Shown: in pieces, positions 26,002 through 33,602 of the stretch
Layout: every line of letters begins with the position of its first letter
Numbering within the stretch: the first letter of the stretch is position 1
Source: an uncultured Clostridia bacterium
GTDB lineage: Bacteria > Bacillota > Clostridia > Oscillospirales > Acutalibacteraceae
Length of the DNA: 34,073 nucleotides
Direction: 5' to 3'
Assembly (NCBI GenBank): GCA_944380845.1
Contig: CALWIU010000034.1
Coordinates: forward strand, 1-34,073
The notes under the pieces: model-generated
The model's input: the letters and a program-made list of their open reading frames with translations, nothing else
The model's database searches: none
Told to the model about the DNA's origin: nothing
Made by a program: the position numbers and the translations under genes

Positions 26002-26356
26002 GATCCTTCGCCTCCGTTTCGGATTTTTTCAGCTTAGCAAACATTTCAATGGTTTTCACAACGGAATCATCGGCTATAAACTTTATCTCCGGCGCTTTCC
26101 GGATTTTCAGCCTGACGCCTAATTCACGCCGGATGAAACCGGACGCTGCCTGGAGCGCCTTCACTGCCGTTTGAGCCGTTTCCAAACCATCCATGGAGCT
26201 GACATATACTTTTGCAAAAGACAGATCTGAGGTAACCTCTACCCGCACCACAGTCAAAATGGACGATGTGATGCGTGGATCCTTCATTTCCCGGATCAGC
26301 GCGGTAATTTCCCGCTTCATATCCTCAGCCGTTCGGCTGCTTTTGAAATTTGTCAT
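25991..26356 (-). CDS. rbfA: Ribosome-binding factor A
   Basis: RbfA is a small KH-fold protein that helps mature the 5' end of 16S rRNA and assists 30S assembly, especially in the cold. The 121-residue length is typical. Conserved segments are ITALIREMKDPRI, SILTVVRVEVTSDLSFAKVYVSS, ALQAASGFIRRELGVRLKIRKAPEIKFIADDS with the kinked RKAPEI turn. The start is the ATG at 26356, five bases after GGAAGGG. It follows infB after 88 bases containing a short hairpin and overlaps nrnA by 11. Confidence 0.95.
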   Translation of the reverse strand: MTNFKSSRTAEDMKREITALIREMKDPRITSSILTVVRVEVTSDLSFAKVYVSSMDGLETAQTAVKALQAASGFIRRELGVRLKIRKAPEIKFIADDSVVKTIEMFAKLKKSETEAKDHAD

Positions 26357-26407
26357 GTTATCCCTTCCGAAAGAGCATCAAAGATGCGCTTATCTCCAGA
26401 TTTCAAA

Positions 26408-26429
26408 GGGCAGGATTGCCATCCCGCCC
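26408..26429 (-). other. Hairpin between infB and rbfA
   Basis: Minus strand GGGC-G-GGAT, loop GGCA, ATCC-T-GCCC (26429-26408): eight pairs with one mismatch. TTTGAA follows, too poor in T for a firm terminator. It may mark an mRNA processing point or reduce read-through into rbfA. Confidence 0.5.
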
Positions 26430-26444
26430 ACACTTCGGAAAACC

Positions 26445-28835
26445 TCAGGCGTCTTGGTATTCCTCCGTAACAAAAGCTTCCAATATATCTTTTTCTTTGA
26501 TGTCGTTAAACTTCACCAGACCGATACCACATTCATAACCGCTGGCGACTTCCTTCACATCGTCTTTGAACCGGCGCAAAGACGCAATCTCGTCTTCGGC
26601 AACGACAATGCCGTCGCGAACCACGCGAACCTTGCAGTTGCGGGTGATTTTGCCATCCAGCACATAGCTGCCGGCAATGGTTCCGAAAGAAGACAGTTTA
26701 AAGACGCTGCGGACTTCGGCTCTGCCCATTTCCACATCACGGTATTTCGGCGCAAGCATACCCTTGATCGCCGCTTCGACATCGTTAATGCAATCATAAA
26801 TGACATTATACATCCGCATTTCCACACTGGAACGCTCTGCATAAGACAGGGCTGCCGGTTCGGGACGAACATGGAACCCGATAATGATCGCATTGGAAGC
26901 AGCGGCAAGCATAACATCGGATTCAGAAACCGCGCCTACCCCACCGTGAATCACACGGACGCGAACTTCATCATTAGACAATTTTTCCAAGCTCTGACGA
27001 ACCGCTTCAACGGATCCCTGAACATCCGCTTTGACAATCAAATTCAATTCTTTCATGCTGCCTGCCGCAATGGTAGAAAACAGCGTATCCAGCGTTACGC
27101 GCTGTACGGCGTTGAAATGCGCCTCTTTTTCCTTCTGCTGGCGCTGCTGTACCAATTCACGAGCCAGCTTTTCATCGGATACGGCGTCGAAAATATCACC
27201 GGCCTGCGGCGCTTCGTCCAGCCCCGTAATTTCCACAGGCACCGACGGTCCGGCTTCACTGACACGACGGCCTTTGTCGTCGGTCATGACACGAACTTTA
27301 CCCACAGAGGTACCCGCGACAATAATATCACCGGTATGCAGGGTTCCGTTTTGCACCAGAAGCGTTGCGACAGGGCCTCTGCCTTTATCCAGGCGCGCTT
27401 CAATGACAACGCCCTTGCCGGCGCGGTTGGCATTTGCCTTCAGTTCCAGCATATCCGCAACCAGCAGCACGGATTCCAGCAGCCGATCCAATCCCATCCC
27501 GGTTTTTGCGGAAACCGGCACGCAAATGACATCGCCGCCCCATTCTTCCGGTACAAGCTCATATTCGGTCAGCTGCTGCAAGATACGATCCGGATTGGCA
27601 TCCGGTTTATCCATTTTATTAATCGCAACAACAATGGCAATCCCCGCCGCCTTTGCATGGCTGATGGCCTCAATGGTCTGCGGCATGATACCGTCATCGG
27701 CGGCAACGACCAGAATGGCAATATCTGTTGCCTGAGCGCCTCTGGCTCTCATCGTCGTAAACGCCGCATGACCGGGCGTATCCAGGAAAGTGATATCCCG
27801 ATCCATCAAATGGACACGGTATGCACCGATATGCTGGGTAATGCCGCCTGCCTCCGTAGAGGTCACCGATGTATGACGAAGGGCATCCAGCAAAGAAGTC
27901 TTGCCGTGATCGACATGACCCATGACGCAAACGACCGGATCTCTGGGCTGCAAATCCTCTTCGGCATCCTCGTGATCGTCAATAATACGATCTTCAATGG
28001 TGACAACGACTTCCTTTTCCACCTTTGCGCCCAGTTCTTCGGCAACAATGGCGGCGGTATCATAATCGATGGTTTGGTTCTGGTTCGCCATCACGCCCAA
28101 AGACATCAGCTTTTTGATGACTTCCGTCGCCTTAAGTTTTAAGCGGGACGCCAGCTCGGCAACTGTGATTTCATCGCCGATGGTTACCGTAATATGCTGT
28201 TTGGCGCGAGCGGCGGCAATTCGCTGCAAACGCTCGGCTTCCGTCTCGCGCTTGCGCTGACGGGTACCCTGCTGTTTGCGGTATTGCTGCGATTTCTGCT
28301 TGATTTTCTGTTTGGTTGTTTCCCGGTCGCTGCGTTTGCCGCGCTCCGGTGCAATTTGTTCGTATTTCTCGTTATATTTATCCAGCTCAACAAAACCGGA
28401 ACGCGTATCCACCGTTTTGGTTTCCCCTTTTGTGCGGGACTGAATGTAGGGGGAATCCTGTTTTTTCTTCTTTTCCGGTCTTTTTTCAAAAGGCTTATCA
28501 GACTTTTGCGGCTTATCATCCTTTTTCCCGTCAGCCGGTTTTTCTGCCGCTTCCTGTTTCTGCTCAGGCTGCTGTTTGGTTTCGGCGTCCTGCTTCTCCG
28601 GCTTTTCCGACTGGCTTTCCTCGACCGGTTTTTCCATGGCAAAATAGCTGTCGAAGTTTTCCGACTCGTTCTGCTGCGTCAGCGTGTCAAAAATCACATC
28701 CAGCTCTGCGTTTTCCAGCGCCGTCTGATGCTTTTTCGTATCGCCGAAATATTTTGCAAGCAGATCAATGATGCTGTTGCTTTTAATTTTAAAATCCTTC
28801 GCGACTTCGTGAACTCTATATTTTATTACAGGCAT
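26445..28835 (-). CDS. infB: Translation initiation factor IF-2
   Basis: IF-2 is the GTPase that brings initiator tRNA to the 30S subunit and promotes subunit joining. The 796 residues comprise an N-terminal IF2_N domain ([21 protein letters not shown]), a charged Gln/Lys/Glu-rich linker (about 65-200), a second IF2_N-type domain, then the G domain with GHVDHGKT (about 306-313), [13 protein letters not shown] and SAKTG, and domains II-IV ending in [18 protein letters not shown]. The start is the ATG at 28835, six bases after AAGGAGG. It overlaps the ylxQ stop by ten bases, so it is coupled to that gene. In studied bacteria infB produces shorter forms from internal starts; not judged here. Confidence 0.97.
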   Translation of the reverse strand: MPVIKYRVHEVAKDFKIKSNSIIDLLAKYFGDTKKHQTALENAELDVIFDTLTQQNESENFDSYFAMEKPVEESQSEKPEKQDAETKQQPEQKQEAAEKPADGKKDDKPQKSDKPFEKRPEKKKKQDSPYIQSRTKGETKTVDTRSGFVELDKYNEKYEQIAPERGKRSDRETTKQKIKQKSQQYRKQQGTRQRKRETEAERLQRIAAARAKQHITVTIGDEITVAELASRLKLKATEVIKKLMSLGVMANQNQTIDYDTAAIVAEELGAKVEKEVVVTIEDRIIDDHEDAEEDLQPRDPVVCVMGHVDHGKTSLLDALRHTSVTSTEAGGITQHIGAYRVHLMDRDITFLDTPGHAAFTTMRARGAQATDIAILVVAADDGIMPQTIEAISHAKAAGIAIVVAINKMDKPDANPDRILQQLTEYELVPEEWGGDVICVPVSAKTGMGLDRLLESVLLVADMLELKANANRAGKGVVIEARLDKGRGPVATLLVQNGTLHTGDIIVAGTSVGKVRVMTDDKGRRVSEAGPSVPVEITGLDEAPQAGDIFDAVSDEKLARELVQQRQQKEKEAHFNAVQRVTLDTLFSTIAAGSMKELNLIVKADVQGSVEAVRQSLEKLSNDEVRVRVIHGGVGAVSESDVMLAAASNAIIIGFHVRPEPAALSYAERSSVEMRMYNVIYDCINDVEAAIKGMLAPKYRDVEMGRAEVRSVFKLSSFGTIAGSYVLDGKITRNCKVRVVRDGIVVAEDEIASLRRFKDDVKEVASGYECGIGLVKFNDIKEKDILEAFVTEEYQDA

Positions 28836-29152
28836 TTTGTTTCCTCCTTGTTTTCCGCCGGACGGAGCGATTGACAAAGTCCCTTCGCAAATCCCGGATC
28901 ATTGACCGTCAGTACTGCCGCCTTTTTTCCAAAACGGGCGGCAACCTGCGTTGAATCAAACGGCAGCTCGATGACCGGGAGGCTCGCGCCCAGACCCTTC
29001 ATTTCTTCCCGCAGACGAGAAGACGCGTCTGTCGAAAAGAGCAGAACAAAGGCATTCTTTTGGCGAATATTCTGTTTTACCGCGTCGTGGCCGAAACTGA
29101 CCTTCCCCGCCCGGACTGCCAGTCCCAGCAGCGAATATCCCTTAGACTCCAA
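28826..29152 (-). CDS. ylxQ: L7Ae-family RNA-binding protein (YlxQ)
   Basis: A 108-residue member of the L7Ae/L30e/S12e/Gadd45 family, whose members bind kink-turn RNAs. Family features are [25 protein letters not shown] near the N-terminus and [18 protein letters not shown]. The start is a TTG at 29152: AAGGAG lies ten bases upstream and no ATG or GTG occurs nearby in frame. It overlaps ylxR by 11 bases and infB by ten, lying between them as in most Firmicutes. The cellular role is not firmly established. Confidence 0.9.
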   Translation of the reverse strand: MESKGYSLLGLAVRAGKVSFGHDAVKQNIRQKNAFVLLFSTDASSRLREEMKGLGASLPVIELPFDSTQVAARFGKKAAVLTVNDPGFAKGLCQSLRPAENKEETKCL

Positions 29153-29414
29153 TGGAAGTCAGCTCCTTTTCCACCGCTTCATAGACCTCATCCGGTATCT
29201 GAAGATCAAAAGCGCGCTCAAGCCGTTTCGCTTTTCTTGCTTTTTTCAGACATTCCGGATTCCGGCAAAGATACGCGCCTCTACCGTTCATTTTCCCTGA
29301 TAAATCCAGGCAAATCGTACCTTCAGGGGTTTTAACGATCCGCACCAGCTCTTTTTTTGGTTTGCTTTCACCACAGCCGGTGCATTTTCTGAGAGGGACC
29401 TTTTTTTGTTGCAT
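29142..29414 (-). CDS. ylxR: YlxR family RNA-binding protein
   Basis: A 90-residue protein of the YlxR (DUF448) family, always near nusA and infB. It carries the family signature VPLRKCTGCGESKPKKELVRIV and GRGAYLCRNPECLKKARKAKRL; the four Cys (CTGC and CRNPEC) look like a metal site. It has been proposed to bind RNA, and in B. subtilis it is reported to affect gene expression broadly. The start is the ATG at 29414, ten bases after AAAGGA; a longer in-frame TTG form is unlikely. It follows nusA by 50 bases and overlaps ylxQ. Confidence 0.92.
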   Translation of the reverse strand: MQQKKVPLRKCTGCGESKPKKELVRIVKTPEGTICLDLSGKMNGRGAYLCRNPECLKKARKAKRLERAFDLQIPDEVYEAVEKELTSIGV

Positions 29415-29464
29415 CGTGTCCGCGTCCTTTCCCTTGATCGGCGCAAACAAAACGCGCCGTCATG

Positions 29465-30547
29465 TTACGCTTCTTGATGAGACTGCTCCTTATTGGGAGA
29501 AACATAAAAACCGCTTTCCGGAACGATATCGACCTTCCAGCCTGTCAATTTGGCAGCCAGGCGCGCGTTTTGCCCCTTATTGCCGATGGCAAGGGAAAGC
29601 TGGTTGTCAGGCACCGTCACATGGCAAACCTTTTCCTCGTCCGGATCGATTTCCACCTTTAAAATTTCAGCAGGCGCCAAAGCGGCGGCGATAAATTTTT
29701 CCGGCTGGTCACTGTAGGGAATGATATCGATCTTTTCATTTCCGCCTAAGATCTCACGGATCTTATCCACACGGGTGCCGCGCTGCCCGATGCAGGCGCC
29801 GACGGCATCCACATCCGCATCGTGGGAAAGCACCGCCATTTTGGTGCGGGAACCTGCCTCACGGGCGATTCCCTTGATTTCCACGGTACCGTCATAAATT
29901 TCGGGAACTTCTGTCTCGAACAGGCGTTTTACCAAACCGGAATGGGTGCGTGAAATCATAACGCGCATTCCTCTTTCGCCCTCATGCACATCAAACACAA
30001 AGACTTTGATCACATCGCCCACGGAAAAGCTCTCGTCGGGGATCTGCTCGCCCTTGGGCAAAATGGCTTCATTTTTACCGAATTCCAGCGTCAAATTACC
30101 GGTTTTCGGATCAATGGACTGCACTTTTGCGGTAACGATCTCCTGCTTTTTGCGCTGCATTTCATCCATCTGCTGTCCGTGCTCAACCTCACGGATCCCC
30201 TGACGGATTACATGTTTCACCTTTTGCGCTGCGATTCTGCCGAAGTTTTTCGTTTCAAGGGGAATTTCAACAATATCACCGGGAACCGCACCGGGTTTAT
30301 ACTTCTGCGCATCCTCCGGCAGGATATCGACTAACTCATCGTCGATTTCGGAAACAACATTTTTCTGCACAAAGACCCGGATCTCCATATTGTCCGGATC
30401 GATTTCACAAGTAACAACATCTTTCCCGCCGTAGTCATGTTTTGCCGCCGTCACAATGGCATTGCTAATGGTGTTGTAAAGCTGCTCGGCGGAAATTCCC
30501 TTCTCCTTTTCCAATAGCTTTACCGCTTGAAAAAATTCTTCGTTCAT
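29465..30547 (-). CDS. nusA: Transcription termination/antitermination factor NusA
   Basis: NusA binds RNA polymerase and promotes pausing and hairpin-dependent termination. The 360 residues give an N-terminal polymerase-binding domain ([18 protein letters not shown]...), an S1 domain (about 130-200, [27 protein letters not shown]), then two KH domains ([18 protein letters not shown]... with [11 protein letters not shown], and [23 protein letters not shown]). There are no acidic C-terminal repeats, as expected for Firmicutes. The start is the ATG at 30547; the ribosome site AAAGGA is 14 bases upstream, which is rather far. It follows rimP after 129 bases that include an AT-rich patch. Confidence 0.97.
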   Translation of the reverse strand: MNEEFFQAVKLLEKEKGISAEQLYNTISNAIVTAAKHDYGGKDVVTCEIDPDNMEIRVFVQKNVVSEIDDELVDILPEDAQKYKPGAVPGDIVEIPLETKNFGRIAAQKVKHVIRQGIREVEHGQQMDEMQRKKQEIVTAKVQSIDPKTGNLTLEFGKNEAILPKGEQIPDESFSVGDVIKVFVFDVHEGERGMRVMISRTHSGLVKRLFETEVPEIYDGTVEIKGIAREAGSRTKMAVLSHDADVDAVGACIGQRGTRVDKIREILGGNEKIDIIPYSDQPEKFIAAALAPAEILKVEIDPDEEKVCHVTVPDNQLSLAIGNKGQNARLAAKLTGWKVDIVPESGFYVSPNKEQSHQEA

Positions 30548-30676
30548 GTTTCGCTGTTTCGTCCTTTCCGATGGTTGAAATACACGGCAACGCACATCGC
30601 CGCCAGCGGATCAACCGAAATCTATTACAATATATATTAGGAATAAAATATAACCTGTATTGATCTTGCGGCGAAT

Positions 30677-31168
30677 TTACTGAAAATCCCCCATATCATC
30701 CGCCTGTACGCGTGTCGTATCCGCCAGCGCAGCGGAAAAAATCTGTCCGTCCTCCAAGAGCAGGGAGATGACATCATTTTCAAACGACTGTAAAAGCCCC
30801 GCATAGTTTTTCCGTTCCTGCACCGCCTGCCGCAGCCGCAGTTTGACCGGTTTGCCAAGGTACTGCTGAAAATGCTCCGGCCGGATCAGCGTGCGTTCCG
30901 CGCCAGGCGACTGCACCTGAAGCCGGTACGCGCGGTCGATCAGATCCCATTCATCCAGCGGCTGATCCAGCGCATCGTTTACGGCGATACAATCTTCGAT
31001 CCCGATTCCGTCGGGCTTATCGATAATCAGGCGCAAGATCCAGTCCGCGCCTTCCTTCAGGAAGCGAACATCCCAGAGCTGAAGCCCCAGCGCATTGACG
31101 ATCGGCGTTGCTCTTTCCCGCACCGCGTCGGCAACACTCTGCTTTTTCTCGGTCGGCATCCGCCTCAT
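30677..31168 (-). CDS. rimP: Ribosome maturation factor RimP
   Basis: RimP is needed for 30S subunit assembly. The 163-residue frame has the family pattern: VADAVRERATPIVNALGLQLWDVRFLKEG, LRLIIDKPDGIGIEDCIAVNDAL (the usual D.L...D motif), YRLQVQSPGAERTL and a C-terminal SH3-like domain (KPVKLRL...NYAGLLQSF). Two starts are possible: ATG at 31168, which overlaps the stop of an upstream short frame as ATGA and has GAGG five bases before, or ATG at 31159, eight bases after AAAGGA. The first is used here because this operon couples genes by ATGA repeatedly. It is the first long gene of the twelve-gene operon. Confidence 0.95.
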   Translation of the reverse strand: MRRMPTEKKQSVADAVRERATPIVNALGLQLWDVRFLKEGADWILRLIIDKPDGIGIEDCIAVNDALDQPLDEWDLIDRAYRLQVQSPGAERTLIRPEHFQQYLGKPVKLRLRQAVQERKNYAGLLQSFENDVISLLLEDGQIFSAALADTTRVQADDMGDFQ

Positions 31169-31224
31169 CCTTTCCTCACATTTTGCATTTGAACAAACAA
31201 AAGAGCGGGTCGCCCCACTCTCAT
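31165..31224 (-). CDS. Putative 19-residue leader peptide upstream of rimP
   Basis: A short frame from ATG at 31224 to TGA at 31165 encodes MRVGRPALLFVQMQNVRKG. AGGAG lies seven bases before the ATG, an ideal ribosome site, and the transcript predicted from the promoter at 31251-31279 includes it. The stop overlaps the ATG at 31168 of rimP as ATGA, so translation would run directly into rimP. Codons 2-8 coincide with the hairpin at 31202-31221. A ribosome starting here would cover the hairpin. Expression and function are inference; the peptide itself matches no family I recognise. Confidence 0.5.
   Translation of the reverse strand: MRVGRPALLFVQMQNVRKG
31194..31221 (-). promoter_or_regulatory. 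Attenuator-like hairpin in the rimP-nusA leader
   Basis: Minus strand AGAGTGGG (31221-31214), GCGA loop (a GNRA tetraloop), CCCGCTCT (31209-31202), then TTTGTTTG. The stem has eight pairs with one G-T. The interrupted T-tract is the type that needs NusA for efficient termination. In B. subtilis nusA is known to be autoregulated by a NusA-dependent terminator in this operon's leader; the same is inferred here. Confidence 0.65.
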
Positions 31225-31250
31225 TGTCAAACTCCTATGCTTACGCAAGC

Positions 31251-31279
31251 AGTATACCACAAATAAAATCAAATAGCAA
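31251..31279 (-). promoter_or_regulatory. Promoter of the rimP-nusA-infB-proA operon
   Basis: Minus strand TTGCTA (31279-31274), 17 bases, TATACT (31256-31251), with TGG just before the -10 (extended -10). A short dyad TGCTT-ACGC-AAGCA (31238-31251) covers the likely start of transcription. Confidence 0.8.
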
Positions 31280-31372
31280 GCCTTTTTTTCAAGTCTTTGC
31301 GGGGGACTGCAAAGAAACGGAAAAAGCCCCAAAACGCACAAATGATTCCTGCCTGCGCCGGAAAACGCCTTG

Positions 31373-33319
31373 TTAAAATGCCGACAAAACCTTGGCGTCT
31401 TTTTTCACAAAGGCAGCGAATTCATGCACCGGCACGGTGATTTGATGAAAACCCTTATGATACTCTTTCCGATCCATTGTCAAGATCCAATGATCGGAGG
31501 GAAGATAAACGGTTTTTTCCGTTTGCCCTTCCTGTACGACAGGCGCAAAAAGGATATCGTCGCCGAACATATATTGTTCGCCTAAAGTATAGCAGATCTC
31601 GTCTTTCGGGAAATCAAAAAACATGGGACGCATCACGGGAATTCCCTTTTCCGAAGCGATCTTCATATGTTTTTCAATATACGGACGCAGTCTTTCCCGC
31701 AGGAAAACAAGATCTTTCAAGATTTTGAAATTTTCGTCCCCAAAGCTCCAAAGTTCGTTCGGGTCGCCGGAAGGTTCAAGCAGATCGCTTTTTTCGCCGT
31801 GGCGCTTTCGGTTGCCGTGAAGCCGCATGACCGGACAGAAAACACCATACTGGAACCACCGGACGATCAGTTCCCTGAAGGAATCGCTGTGGGTGTCGCC
31901 GCCGTAAAAACCGCCGATATCGGTATTCCACCAGGGGATGCCGCACATCGCCATATTCAGCCCGGCTTTTACCTGACAGGCAAGGCTTTGAAAAGTGGAT
32001 TGAATATCCCCGGACCACACCAGAGCGCCAAATTTCTGGCTTCCCAGATAAGCGCACCTTGTCAGCGTAACGATATCATCTCTGCCGGCCTGACGAAGCC
32101 CGTCATAGGCCATTTTTGCATAATAATAAGGAAACAGCAATCCGACTTCATCGCCTCGCCCCATATAAAAGCGAAGATTGTCAAAATGAACCGGATAAAT
32201 TTCCGGCTCGGCTTCATCGAACCAGACGCCGTCCACGCCGTTGTCGATGTAGTTTTCCCGGATGGCGCGCCACACATACTCTCTGGTCGCGGGATTGGTC
32301 GCATCGATTTCCGCCTGCCAGCCGTAAAAGGAAAACACTCTGTCGGAACCTCTCTCGGTTCTTATCAGCAAATTGTTATCGCTCATATACCGGTAATTCC
32401 GGCTGTTTTCGTTGATGGTCGGCCACACGGATACAACAAGTTTTGTCCCCATCTCGTGAAGTTCCCTTGCCATCGCCCTGACATCGGGCCAGTATTTCGG
32501 ATCAAATTCATAGTTTCCCTGCTCTGTCCAGTGGAAATAATCCGCGATAATGACCGCAAGCGGGATCCCCTCTTTGTGATACCGTCTTGCCACCGCCAAC
32601 AGTTCTTCCTGCGTTTCATACCGCAAGCGGCACTGCCAGAAACCGGTTGCCCAATGCGGCATGACAGGGGCGTGCCCGGTCAAATCGGCAAGCGTTGCCG
32701 TCACTTCTGCGGGAGAACCGGCGATGACGACATAATCGATCCGCCGGGCAGCGTCACTTGACCACCTTGTCCTGTTGTGGGACAAATCAACGCTTCCCGT
32801 GCCGGGGCTGTTCCAAAGGAATCCGTAACCCAGCGAAGAATAAACATAGGGTATCGTACATTTCGCATTGATGTTCCTGATATCAAAAGAACAGCCTTTC
32901 AGATCAAACCTGTTGTTTGGCTCGTGCCCCAGACCGTAAAAATGCTCGTTCTCATTGGGGTTAAAGGTTACCCTTGTTTTCCAGCAGCTGTTCCCGACGC
33001 TGACGCAGGGGCGGTACTCATTGTCAAAGGTCATTTCGGGCTGTTCTTCCAGCAGTTTCTCCCCATTTTTCCAAAAGGAAACGCTTCCGTCTCTGTTGAG
33101 TTTCAGCGCAAGATCCCCGTTGACGACCATGGCAAAAGAATCAAATACCTGCCTGTCGCAAGCCATGTCCAGTGGCATCAGGGTATAATTCTCTTCTTCC
33201 TCCCTACAGGACGGGAACCCCTGAAACCGGATCGCATTTTTCGCACAGGCGGTGATTTTGATCAGCTCGCCTTTTCGCATATAGTACAGCGCATTGCCTT
33301 TTGTAATGATATTATCCAT
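31373..33319 (-). CDS. Glycoside hydrolase family 31 protein (alpha-glucosidase/alpha-xylosidase type)
   Basis: A 648-residue GH31 enzyme, which removes non-reducing alpha-linked glucose or xylose with retention. An N-terminal beta-sandwich (about 1-215, with FYGLGHEPNNRFDLKG) precedes the TIM barrel. The nucleophile is Asp 368 in GVDGVWFDEAEPE (the WxDxxEP motif) and the acid/base Asp 438 in ALVWSGDIQSTF. Further conserved features are GIPLAVIIADYFHW, the WWNTDIGGFYGG segment, and PVMRLHGNR near the +1 site. No signal peptide is seen, so the substrate is taken up first. YFHW and the Trp-rich sites suggest alpha-xylosidase or alpha-glucosidase; sequence alone does not decide. The start is the ATG at 33319, six bases after AGGAGGT. 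It is a single-gene unit with a promoter at 33433-33461. Confidence 0.92.
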   Translation of the reverse strand: MDNIITKGNALYYMRKGELIKITACAKNAIRFQGFPSCREEEENYTLMPLDMACDRQVFDSFAMVVNGDLALKLNRDGSVSFWKNGEKLLEEQPEMTFDNEYRPCVSVGNSCWKTRVTFNPNENEHFYGLGHEPNNRFDLKGCSFDIRNINAKCTIPYVYSSLGYGFLWNSPGTGSVDLSHNRTRWSSDAARRIDYVVIAGSPAEVTATLADLTGHAPVMPHWATGFWQCRLRYETQEELLAVARRYHKEGIPLAVIIADYFHWTEQGNYEFDPKYWPDVRAMARELHEMGTKLVVSVWPTINENSRNYRYMSDNNLLIRTERGSDRVFSFYGWQAEIDATNPATREYVWRAIRENYIDNGVDGVWFDEAEPEIYPVHFDNLRFYMGRGDEVGLLFPYYYAKMAYDGLRQAGRDDIVTLTRCAYLGSQKFGALVWSGDIQSTFQSLACQVKAGLNMAMCGIPWWNTDIGGFYGGDTHSDSFRELIVRWFQYGVFCPVMRLHGNRKRHGEKSDLLEPSGDPNELWSFGDENFKILKDLVFLRERLRPYIEKHMKIASEKGIPVMRPMFFDFPKDEICYTLGEQYMFGDDILFAPVVQEGQTEKTVYLPSDHWILTMDRKEYHKGFHQITVPVHEFAAFVKKDAKVLSAF

Positions 33320-33426
33320 GTTGACCTCCTGTTTCACCCGAGGCTCCCTTTTTGCAGCAGGGAAAATCATTCCCGCAAAGGGGAATCCGCCGCCAGGACA
33401 GCAATCAGACGCCGCTGTCCGCCTCT
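33320..33426 (-). promoter_or_regulatory. Structured leader of the GH31 gene
   Basis: The predicted leader of about 105 bases has three hairpins in a row on the minus strand: GGACAGC/GCTGTCC with an 11 base loop, ATTCCC-CTTTGC-GGGAAT, and TCCCT/AGGGA. The GGGAA of the second can pair instead with TTCCC of the third, so the two are mutually exclusive. It does not match a riboswitch class I recognise. Confidence 0.4.
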
Positions 33427-33432
33427 GCTATT

Positions 33433-33461
33433 GTTATAGCATAAACACACCCATGTGACAA
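33433..33461 (-). promoter_or_regulatory. Promoter of the GH31 gene
   Basis: Minus strand TTGTCA (33461-33456), 17 bases, TATAAC (33438-33433), with TGC before the -10 giving an extended -10. Confidence 0.75.
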
Positions 33462-33602
33462 GAAATTTGATTCCTCGTAATCAAAAAAATAAAAAGGCGT
33501 ATGATAAAGCAACTTTTTTTACACTGTTGTGAAAATAATGATTACAAATGGAGCATTTGTTATAAGATCATAAATTAACTATCCCGTCTATGATTCAGGG
33601 TT

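Noticed and set aside
26193-28142. A 649-codon plus-strand frame
   Set aside because: It is antisense to rbfA and infB, has no ribosome site or recognisable domain, and arises from codon bias of infB.
31261-31372. Terminator for the GH31 gene
   Set aside because: Inverted sequences here (CTTTGC/GCAAAG) are not followed by a T-tract on the minus strand; no clear terminator could be supported.
31667-32761. A 364-codon plus-strand frame
   Set aside because: It is antisense to the GH31 gene with its complete catalytic motifs.
33544-33560. ACAAATG-GAG-CATTTGT hairpin as CRISPR array terminator
   Set aside because: The stem is AT-rich with no T-run on the minus strand; it may be chance in an AT-rich spacer.
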